NCBI GenBank assembly: GCA_027076245.1
Contig: JALTKC010000240.1
Coordinates: 1 to 5,367, forward strand
Origin: Gammaproteobacteria bacterium
GTDB taxonomy: Bacteria; Pseudomonadota; Gammaproteobacteria; GRL18
DNA: 5,367 bases
Direction: 5' to 3'
The position numbers and the translations under genes were made by a program. Under the pieces are notes generated by a model. That model was not told the DNA's origin, ran no database searches, and saw only the letters and a program-made list of their open reading frames with translations. Of this stretch, positions 1-5,367 are shown piece by piece. Position 1 is the first letter of the stretch. Each line of letters opens with the position of its first letter.

Positions 1-44
1 TTACTGGAATGGGAAGATTCCTGAGTTTGTGCGACAGCAGACAT
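1..44 (-). CDS. Start of a divergent unidentified gene (partial, 5' end only)
   Basis: On the minus strand an ATG at 44-42 opens a frame that stays open to the window edge, giving only 14 codons (M-S-A-V-A-Q-T-Q-E-S-S-H-S-S). A strong Shine-Dalgarno sequence, AAGGAG at 60-55, lies 10 nt before the ATG. The AT-rich stretch between this start and sucA looks like a shared divergent promoter region. The N-terminus is rich in Ser, Gln and Ala, as in a disordered leader, and is too short to identify a family. In E. coli the citrate synthase gene gltA is divergent from the sdh-suc operon, but nothing in these residues shows that this is gltA. An alternative is that positions 1-53 hold the tail of a + strand gene, since stops occur there at 22-24 and 51-53. 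The Shine-Dalgarno site makes the divergent reading more likely. Confidence 0.45.
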   Translation of the reverse strand, partial: MSAVAQTQESSHSS

Positions 45-54
45 CCAGACTGAG

Positions 55-60
55 CTCCTT
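55..60 (-). promoter_or_regulatory. Ribosome binding site of the divergent gene
   Basis: Read on the minus strand, 60-55 is AAGGAG, a near-perfect anti-16S match, placed 10 nt before the ATG at 44-42. It is the main support for a minus-strand gene leaving the window at the left edge. It is a better site than the one in front of sucA. Confidence 0.45.
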
Positions 61-90
61 AAGATTTATTAAGTTTTATAAAATATAAGC

Positions 91-127
91 AGTATATTGT
101 AACACCATCCGGTTATTACAAGATAAT
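91..127. promoter_or_regulatory. Imperfect 37-bp palindrome with candidate back-to-back promoters
   Basis: The left arm AGTATATTGTAA (91-102) and the reverse complement of the right arm TTACAAGATAAT (116-127) agree at 10 of 12 positions, with a 13-bp centre. The inner six bases, TTGTAA/TTACAA, match perfectly. The outer ends resemble -10 boxes facing away from each other: TATACT on the minus strand (96-91) and GATAAT on the plus strand (122-127). Each has the opposite TTGTAA as a possible -35 at a long 19-bp spacing. The element could be an operator, a pair of overlapping divergent promoters, or both. The minus-strand start would fall near 84 and give a leader of about 40 nt. No known regulator was recognised, and AT-rich DNA produces such matches by chance fairly often. 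Confidence 0.3.
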
Positions 128-138
128 TTCCAAATTAT
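123..138. repeat. Perfect 7-bp inverted repeat, possible operator
   Basis: ATAATTT (123-129) and AAATTAT (132-138) are exact reverse complements around a CC centre, forming a compact 16-bp palindrome. It overlaps the candidate plus-strand -10 box GATAAT (122-127), a place where a bound repressor would block sucA transcription. It is not a terminator, because the arms are nearly all A/T and no T-run follows directly. The regulator, if any, is unknown. Confidence 0.35.
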
Positions 139-159
139 GACCGTTTTTTCCTGGTTTCC

Positions 160-188
160 TTCGCTAATTTAAAAAAAGGGACTACAAT
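160..188 (+). promoter_or_regulatory. Candidate sigma70-type promoter proximal to sucA
   Basis: TACAAT at 183-188 matches the -10 consensus at five of six positions. The hexamer 17 bp upstream, TTCGCT at 160-165, is a poor -35 (three of six). Transcription would begin near 195 and leave a leader of about 43 nt before the sucA ATG. The call rests on the -10 box and spacing only; GATAAT at 122-127 is a competing, more distal choice. Confidence 0.3.
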
Positions 189-219
189 TATTTAATGTAA
201 ATAAATAAGAATAAAGGAC

Positions 220-233
220 AAGGGCTAGACGGA
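220..233 (+). promoter_or_regulatory. Weak ribosome binding region of sucA
   Basis: No ideal Shine-Dalgarno sequence precedes the sucA ATG at 238. AAGGG at 220-224 is a good match but sits 13 nt away, and GGA at 231-233 is only 4 nt away. An in-frame TAG at 226-228 rules out any start further upstream. The only close alternative is the in-frame ATG at 250, which would remove four residues and is no better placed. Confidence 0.35.
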
Positions 234-237
234 TCGT

Positions 238-3135
238 ATGTCTGATGATATGAATTCCAAGCAGAAAAATGCCTGGCTGGACGGTACCAATGCCGCCTGG
301 CTTGAAGCAATGTATGAAACCTGGCTGGAACACCCCGATGCTGTAGAACCGCAGTGGCAGCAGCAGTTTGAACAAATATATCAATCCCGTTCAGAGCAGA
401 CACCAGCAGGCGGTGCTCATCCGGATATTATTCATTCCCGCATAAGGGATTACTTTCGTTATCACGCCCTGCATCCGGATAACACATCTACCCCCTGTCA
501 TGAACCGGAAATTGATCATGAGCGTAAACAGGTCAAGGTACTGCAGTTAATTAATGCTTATCGTATTCTTGGTCATATTAAGGCCAATTTAAACCCCCTG
601 TTCCCGGAAAACACCACTGAGGTTCCGGAACTGACACTGGAGTATCATCAGCTCACAGAAGCCGATTTAAACACCGAATTTCAGACCGGTTCACTGCATA
701 CCACTGAAAAAGCTACCCTGAAAACAATACTCACCATTTTGCAGCAAAGTTATTGCAGCACAATTGGCAGTGAGTATATGCACATCAGTGAAACCACTGA
801 AAAACGCTGGCTGCAGCAGCAGATCGAGAGCATTACCAGTATGCCGCCCCTGCACTACAAGGCACGCCAGAGGATTTTACGGCGACTGACTGCTGCTGAA
901 GGCCTTGAACGTTATCTGCATACCCGTTATGTCGGTCAGAAACGTTTTTCTCTTGAAGGTGCTGAATCCCTTATCCCTTTGCTTGATGAACTGGTGCAGA
1001 CCGCTACCCGTTACGGTGTTAAGGAAACTCTGATAGGTATGGCCCATCGTGGCCGGCTTAATGTACTGGTCAATATACTGGGTAAAACCCCCGCCGAGCT
1101 GTTTGAAGAATTTGAAGGCAAAAAAGATACCGGTGAGTATGCCGGTGATGTTAAATACCATATGGGTTTTTCATCGGACATTAAAACCCCCAATGCCACC
1201 ATGCATCTGGCGCTGGCCTTTAACCCGTCCCATCTGGAAATTGTTTCTCCGGTTGTTGAGGGTTCAGTACGTGCCAGACAGCAGCGTTATGGTGATAATG
1301 CCGGAGAGCAGATCATCCCTATTCAGATCCACGGTGATGCGGCGTTTTCCGGTCAGGGTGTGGTTATGGAAACCTTTCAGATGTCTCAGTCCAGAGGCTA
1401 TTCCACCAAGGGTACCATCCACATTGTCGTCAATAACCAGATTGGTTTTACCACCAGCAATGTACATGATGCACGTTCAACCTTCTACTGCACCGAAGTG
1501 TCTAAAATGGTCAGTGCGCCGATTTTTCATGTCAACGGAGATGATCCCGAAGCAGTTGTTTTTGTCGCTCAACTGGCTCTGGATTATCGCATGAAGTTTA
1601 ATAAAGACGTCGTCATAGATATGATCTGTTACCGTAGACACGGCCATAATGAAGCCGATGAACCGTCTGCTACCCAGCCCATTATGTACAAAAGGATCAA
1701 AGACTTACCCACTACTCGTGAAATCTACATTAACAAGATGGTAGAAGCACAAATCTTTACCCCGGAAGAGACAGAAGCGTTGCTTAATGAGTATCGGGCC
1801 AAACTTGAAGCCGGTGAGCCTGTAGCACCCAATACAACCCGCAACACCGAACACCGGGCTTTCTTATGGCACAAATACCGCTCAGGTGATCTTGAGCAGC
1901 CGGTGGCTACACATATCAGCCTGGACACCATTAAAAACCTGATGAACCAGCTTGAAGTAATCCCGGATAATTTTGAACTGCATCCAAGGGTAGCAAAAAT
2001 CATGTCTGACCGGCATAAAATGACCGCCGGTGCCCTGCCCATAGACTGGGGTTATGGTGAAACTCTGGCTTATGCCAGTCTGGTTAATAACGGCTTTAAT
2101 GTCCGCCTTTCAGGTCAGGACAGCGGCCGGGGCACTTTTTTTCATCGCCATGCAGTCTGGCATAACCAGCTTAAAAATGAGGCCTATGTGCCTTTGAGAA
2201 ACCTGCAGCCCTGTCCGGATCCGCTTGCAGAAACCATCTCTGTCAAAACCGATACTGAAATGGGTGAATTTCTGGTCATTGACTCCCTGTTATCTGAGGA
2301 AGCCGTACTGGCCTTTGAATACGGTTATGCAACCAGTGACCCTGAAACACTGGTGATCTGGGAAGCCCAGTTCGGGGACTTTGCCAATAATGCTCAGGTT
2401 GTCATAGACCAGTTTATTTCCGCCGGTGAACAGAAATGGCAACGGCTGTCCGGACTGGTACTCTTTCTGCCGCACGGCTTTGAAGGTCAGGGCGCTGAAC
2501 ATTCCTCAGCCCGGCTGGAGCGGTTCTTACAATTGTGCGCCCAGAATAATATGCAGGTCTGTATTCCCACAACTCCGGCACAGATTTTTCATCTGCTGCG
2601 CAGACAGATGCTGCGCAATATCCGTAAACCGCTAATCTGTCTGACACCCAAAAGTCTGCTGCGCCATAAACTGGCTATCAGTACTCTGGAAGATTTTTCA
2701 GAGAGCCGGTTTTTTAATGTTATTGATGATCAGACAGCCAGTGACAAGGAACAGATACAGCGTATTGTGTTATGCAGCGGTAAAGTATTTTACGATCTGC
2801 TGCAGCAGAAACTTCAGCATGACATTACTGACATTGCCCTGATCCGCATTGAACAGCTTTATCCCTTCCCGGAACAGGAACTCAGGAAAATTTTAGCTTC
2901 CTATAAAAATGCCGGCGAACTGATCTGGTGTCAGGAAGAGCCTCGCAACCAGGGGGCCTGGTATACCATACGCCATCACCTTGAAGCAGTACAGACAAAA
3001 CAGCAGAGTCTGGCCTATGTCGGACGTGATGCTTCTGCTGCCCCGGCTGTCGGTGTGGCACGCATCCATCTGGCACAGCAAAAAGCACTGGTGAATGAAG
3101 CTCTGAAGATTCAATCCGTATCAGATAATAAATAA
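238..3135 (+). CDS. sucA: 2-oxoglutarate dehydrogenase E1 component (SucA/OdhA)
   Basis: Cytoplasmic thiamine-diphosphate enzyme that decarboxylates 2-oxoglutarate and succinylates the lipoyl group of SucB, the first step of the OGDC in the TCA cycle. The 965-aa product matches E. coli SucA (933 aa, from memory) along its whole length. Residues about 17-48 form the helical N-terminal segment thought to contact E2. The catalytic histidines are H270 (in GMAHRGRLN) and H308 (in YHMGFSSD), equivalent to E. coli H260 and H298. The diphosphate/Mg site is G366-D367 to N399-N400-Q401. Further signatures are YRRHGHNEADEP at 465-476, SGQDSGRGTFFHRHAV at 625-640, WEAQFGDFAN at 708-717 and HGFEGQGAEHSSAR at 746-759. 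No frameshift is seen. Compared with E. coli it appears to carry about 15 extra residues within 657-678. The ATG at 238 is the first start after the in-frame stop at 226-228. It is the first gene of a sucA-sucB-lpd operon. Confidence 0.98.
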   Translation: MSDDMNSKQKNAWLDGTNAAWLEAMYETWLEHPDAVEPQWQQQFEQIYQSRSEQTPAGGAHPDIIHSRIRDYFRYHALHPDNTSTPCHEPEIDHERKQVKVLQLINAYRILGHIKANLNPLFPENTTEVPELTLEYHQLTEADLNTEFQTGSLHTTEKATLKTILTILQQSYCSTIGSEYMHISETTEKRWLQQQIESITSMPPLHYKARQRILRRLTAAEGLERYLHTRYVGQKRFSLEGAESLIPLLDELVQTATRYGVKETLIGMAHRGRLNVLVNILGKTPAELFEEFEGKKDTGEYAGDVKYHMGFSSDIKTPNATMHLALAFNPSHLEIVSPVVEGSVRARQQRYGDNAGEQIIPIQIHGDAAFSGQGVVMETFQMSQSRGYSTKGTIHIVVNNQIGFTTSNVHDARSTFYCTEVSKMVSAPIFHVNGDDPEAVVFVAQLALDYRMKFNKDVVIDMICYRRHGHNEADEPSATQPIMYKRIKDLPTTREIYINKMVEAQIFTPEETEALLNEYRAKLEAGEPVAPNTTRNTEHRAFLWHKYRSGDLEQPVATHISLDTIKNLMNQLEVIPDNFELHPRVAKIMSDRHKMTAGALPIDWGYGETLAYASLVNNGFNVRLSGQDSGRGTFFHRHAVWHNQLKNEAYVPLRNLQPCPDPLAETISVKTDTEMGEFLVIDSLLSEEAVLAFEYGYATSDPETLVIWEAQFGDFANNAQVVIDQFISAGEQKWQRLSGLVLFLPHGFEGQGAEHSSARLERFLQLCAQNNMQVCIPTTPAQIFHLLRRQMLRNIRKPLICLTPKSLLRHKLAISTLEDFSESRFFNVIDDQTASDKEQIQRIVLCSGKVFYDLLQQKLQHDITDIALIRIEQLYPFPEQELRKILASYKNAGELIWCQEEPRNQGAWYTIRHHLEAVQTKQQSLAYVGRDASAAPAVGVARIHLAQQKALVNEALKIQSVSDNK

Positions 3136-3168
3136 ACCGTTTAAACCGAAATCATACAGGTATCTTAA

Positions 3169-4482
3169 ATGAGTAATGATAACACCCCAATAGAGATTAA
3201 AGTTCCTGTTTTACCGGAATCCGTTGCCGATGCCGTGGTCATAAGCTGGTACAAACATCCTGGCGATAGCGTTAAAAGGGATGAGCCGGTAGTTGATATT
3301 GAAACCGACAAGGTTGTACTTGAGGTACCCTCTCCCGTTGACGGTGTGCTGGAGACGATTGTCGAAGATGACGGTGCTACGGTTACAGAACAACAGGTTC
3401 TGGGCACCATAATAGCCCAGGACATCAGTAATGCTGATAAACCGGCCGATTCGCAGCTTAAAACATCAGAACGCGATACAGAAAAACAAACTACGGATAC
3501 AGAATCTGCACCTGAGTCTGTGCCCGAATCTGAAGAGCCCCTGTTAACCCCTTCCGCCCGGAAACTGATTATTGAACATAAACTGGATCAAAGTCAGATT
3601 AAAGCCAGCGGTAAAGGCGGCCGGATTCTTAAAGAAGATGTGTTAAATGTTATTAATCAGAATCAGGCCAAAACGACTGAACCGACACAATCTCAGCCTG
3701 TAAAAACTACAGAAAAAGGTCCCTCTGATAGTAAGACAGAACCTTCCCATACGGATACTCAGCCTGATATGGACTTTTCCACCCGGGAAGAACAACGGGT
3801 ACCCATGACCCGTCTCAGAGCCCGGATTGCCCAGAGACTGCTGGAAGCTCAGCACAATGCCGCCATATTGACTACCTTTAATGAAGTCAATATGAAACCG
3901 GTTATGGACTTACGCAAACAGTATAAAGAGCTGTTTGAAAAAACCCATAATGTCAAACTGGGTTTTATGTCCTTTTTTGTTAAGGCTTCAGTGGAAGCCT
4001 TAAAACAGTTTCCGGCGGTCAATGCCTCCATAGACGGTAATGACATTGTATATCATAATTATTTTGATATTGGTATTGCCGTATCATCCCCCCGGGGGCT
4101 GGTAGTGCCGATATTAAGAAACGCACAGAATATGTCCATGGCGGGTATTGAGTCCACCATTAAGGAAATGGCCGTAAAAGCCAGGGACAATAAACTGGCC
4201 ATTGAGGATTTAACCGGCGGAACCTTCTCCATTACCAATGGCGGCGTATTTGGTTCCCTGCTCTCAACACCGATTTTAAACCCGCCCCAGAGTGCTATCC
4301 TGGGTATGCATAAAATTGAAGACCGGCCAGTAGTAGAAAACGGTGAAATCGTTATTCGTCCGGTCATGTATCTTGCGCTTTCCTATGATCACCGCATTAT
4401 TGACGGACGTGAAGCCGTGCAGTTTCTGGTGGCCATAAAAAATTATCTGGAAGATCCAGCCCGGCTGATACTGGAGGTTTAA
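3169..4482 (+). CDS. sucB: Dihydrolipoyllysine-residue succinyltransferase, OGDC E2 (SucB)
   Basis: Core subunit of the OGDC: it accepts the succinyl group from SucA on a lipoyl arm and transfers it to CoA. The 437 aa show one lipoyl domain (about 8-83) with the lipoylated lysine K48 in IETDKVV. A first linker (about 84-124) follows, then the peripheral-subunit-binding domain (125-162, with TPSARKLI and GKGGRILKEDV). After a second linker (about 163-204) comes the acyltransferase domain (205-437). The catalytic motif is SYDHRIIDGR, with H408 and D412. GGTFSITNGGVFGS (350-363) and the sequence around RVPMTRLRARIAQRLLEA resemble SucB, not the pyruvate-type AceF, and a single lipoyl domain also fits SucB. 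It is about 30 residues longer than E. coli SucB, the excess lying in the linkers. The gene starts 33 bp after sucA with no terminator between. A modest ACAGG site (3156-3160) lies 8 nt before the ATG. Confidence 0.98.
   Translation: MSNDNTPIEIKVPVLPESVADAVVISWYKHPGDSVKRDEPVVDIETDKVVLEVPSPVDGVLETIVEDDGATVTEQQVLGTIIAQDISNADKPADSQLKTSERDTEKQTTDTESAPESVPESEEPLLTPSARKLIIEHKLDQSQIKASGKGGRILKEDVLNVINQNQAKTTEPTQSQPVKTTEKGPSDSKTEPSHTDTQPDMDFSTREEQRVPMTRLRARIAQRLLEAQHNAAILTTFNEVNMKPVMDLRKQYKELFEKTHNVKLGFMSFFVKASVEALKQFPAVNASIDGNDIVYHNYFDIGIAVSSPRGLVVPILRNAQNMSMAGIESTIKEMAVKARDNKLAIEDLTGGTFSITNGGVFGSLLSTPILNPPQSAILGMHKIEDRPVVENGEIVIRPVMYLALSYDHRIIDGREAVQFLVAIKNYLEDPARLILEV
4473..4477 (+). promoter_or_regulatory. 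Ribosome binding site of lpd, inside the end of sucB
   Basis: GGAGG lies 9 nt before the lpd ATG at 4487 and within the last codons of sucB. With only 4 bp between the sucB stop and the lpd start, this fixes the lpd start and suggests translational coupling, so that E2 and E3 are made in step. Confidence 0.8.
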
Positions 4483-4486
4483 GCCC

Positions 4487-5367
4487 ATGAGTTCTGAATT
4501 TGAACAATTTGATGTCGTTATTATCGGTGCCGGCCCGGCCGGCTATGTGGCCGCTATACGCTGTGCCCAACTGGGGCTAAGTACCGCCTGTATTGATAAA
4601 TGGCTGGACGATGAACAGCAGCCCCGTCTGGGGGGAACCTGTCTGAACGTCGGCTGTATTCCTTCCAAAGCCTTACTGGAATCCTCTCATATTTATGCCC
4701 AGAGCAACCAGCATCTGTCCATGCATGGTATTGAAGCCGAAAGCCTGTCATTAAATCTGCAAAAGATGATGGAGCGGAAAAACAAGGTGGTTAAAACCCT
4801 CACTTCCGGTATTGAAGCCCTGTTTAAAAGTAATAAAATTACCTGGATCCAGGGTGTGGCCCGCATTAAAAATAATCAGGATCTGCTTAATAAACAGGTT
4901 ATCGTTCATCAGCACAATAAAAAGAGTGTTAAGCTCAGGGCCTCCAGTATTATTATTGCGACCGGCTCTTCTCCGGTTAATATTCCCGTTGCGCCCATTG
5001 ATAATGAATATATTGTGGATTCCACAGGCGCCCTGTCTTTTAAGGAAGTGCCGCAAAAACTGGGGATCATCGGTGCAGGAGTCATTGGCCTGGAACTGGG
5101 CAGTGTCTGGAGCCGCCTGGGGGCAGACGTAACAGTGTTAGAAGCCCAGGACAATTTTCTGTCCATCGCTGACACATTAATTGCCAGGGAAAGCCTGAAA
5201 ATTTACCGTAAACAGGGTCTGGATATACAGCTTAATACCCGTTTACTGGATGCACAAACCATAGCTTTAAAAAATGGCAAAAAAGCGGTTCAGGTTAATT
5301 ACCAGAACCAGGAAGGCAAGCAGAGCGCACAGTTTGATAAATTAATTATAGCCGTAGGCCGAAGCCC
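4487..5367 (+). CDS. lpdA: Dihydrolipoyl dehydrogenase, OGDC E3 (partial, 3' end missing)
   Basis: FAD flavoprotein that re-oxidises the dihydrolipoyl arm of SucB and reduces NAD+, closing the OGDC cycle. The window holds 293 codons plus two bases. The usual family length is about 470-480, so the dimerisation domain and its C-terminal His-Glu pair lie outside. Visible are the FAD dinucleotide fold GAGPAG (14-19) and the redox disulphide C52-LNVG-C57 in GGTCLNVGCIPSKALL. IIATGSSP is at 156-163. The NAD-binding GAGVIGLELG (196-205) is followed by E219, the acidic residue expected for NAD over NADP. A second FAD motif begins with AVGR (289-292) at the edge. The loop before the disulphide (residues 38-48) is longer than in short-loop forms and recalls the Pseudomonas OGDC-type Lpd, which fits its place here. 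The start is fixed by GGAGG 9 nt upstream. The product is intact as far as it can be read. Confidence 0.96.
   Translation, partial: MSSEFEQFDVVIIGAGPAGYVAAIRCAQLGLSTACIDKWLDDEQQPRLGGTCLNVGCIPSKALLESSHIYAQSNQHLSMHGIEAESLSLNLQKMMERKNKVVKTLTSGIEALFKSNKITWIQGVARIKNNQDLLNKQVIVHQHNKKSVKLRASSIIIATGSSPVNIPVAPIDNEYIVDSTGALSFKEVPQKLGIIGAGVIGLELGSVWSRLGADVTVLEAQDNFLSIADTLIARESLKIYRKQGLDIQLNTRLLDAQTIALKNGKKAVQVNYQNQEGKQSAQFDKLIIAVGRS

Noticed and set aside
58..83. Small AT-rich palindromes CTTAA/TTAAG (58-62, 69-73) and TTTTATAAAA (74-83)
   Set aside because: Short and almost purely A/T, so expected by chance. The second may serve as a -10-like element (TATAAA, 80-75) for the divergent gene, but the evidence is too thin for a feature.
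141..180. T-run at 144-149 and A-run at 171-177 as a rho-independent terminator
   Set aside because: The runs could pair only as A:T with no GC stem, and the region is better explained as upstream promoter DNA.
877..1161. Minus-strand frame of 94 codons within sucA
   Set aside because: It lies wholly antisense to conserved E1 coding sequence, with no recognisable motif or ribosome binding site that I could see. The same applies to other antisense frames in sucA, sucB and lpd, such as those at 1725-2042, 4059-4367 and 4751-5056.
1049..1594. 181-codon open frame on the + strand inside sucA
   Set aside because: It is out of frame with sucA across one of its most conserved regions, including the thiamine-diphosphate motif. 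Its translation has no family resemblance and shows skewed Pro/Arg/Trp content typical of a shadow frame.
3136..3168. Possible terminator or promoter between sucA and sucB
   Set aside because: Only a short GTTTAAAC palindrome (3139-3146) and a repeated AAACCG are present. There is no GC-rich stem with a T-run and no convincing -35/-10 pair, so the genes are taken as co-transcribed.
4812..5132. 106-codon + strand frame inside lpd
   Set aside because: It overlaps the FAD/NAD-binding core of lpd in another frame and the lpd frame has clear family motifs throughout.
1..5367. CRISPR arrays, tRNA or rRNA genes, insertion sequences, phage or toxin-antitoxin genes
   Set aside because: No spaced direct repeats, RNA-gene signatures, transposase motifs or terminal inverted repeats were seen. 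About 95 percent of the window is accounted for by the three OGDC genes.

Overview
This window carries most of the operon for the 2-oxoglutarate dehydrogenase complex (OGDC) of a bacterium. In order on the + strand it holds complete sucA (E1, 965 aa), complete sucB (E2, 437 aa) and the first 293 codons of lpd/lpdA (E3), which runs off the right edge. The proteins closely resemble gammaproteobacterial OGDC subunits as I remember them (E. coli SucA/SucB, the Pseudomonas OGDC-type lipoamide dehydrogenase). The DNA has moderate GC content with AT-rich intergenic sequence. A gammaproteobacterium is the best reading; genus or family cannot be settled from these 5.4 kb alone.

Layout: positions 1-44 probably hold the first 14 codons of a divergent minus-strand gene, supported by a good Shine-Dalgarno site but otherwise unidentified. 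Positions 45-237 are an AT-rich intergenic region with candidate promoters and two inverted repeats. sucA occupies 238-3135, followed by a 33-bp gap without a terminator. sucB occupies 3169-4482. After a 4-bp gap, lpd starts at 4487, with its ribosome binding site inside the end of sucB.

Function: SucA decarboxylates 2-oxoglutarate on thiamine diphosphate and passes the succinyl group to the lipoyl arm of SucB. SucB transfers it to CoA, giving succinyl-CoA, and Lpd re-oxidises the dihydrolipoyl arm with FAD and NAD+. A co-transcribed lpd suggests an E3 made together with this complex, as in Pseudomonas-type operons, whereas in E. coli lpd sits with the pyruvate dehydrogenase genes. No sdh genes lie immediately upstream, unlike the E. 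coli sdhCDAB-sucABCD arrangement.

I do not see a new biological system here. This is core central metabolism with intact catalytic motifs. The points worth a second look are small: the paired inverted repeats between the divergent genes, an apparent insertion in SucA, an alanine-poor second linker in SucB, and the unidentified divergent gene.
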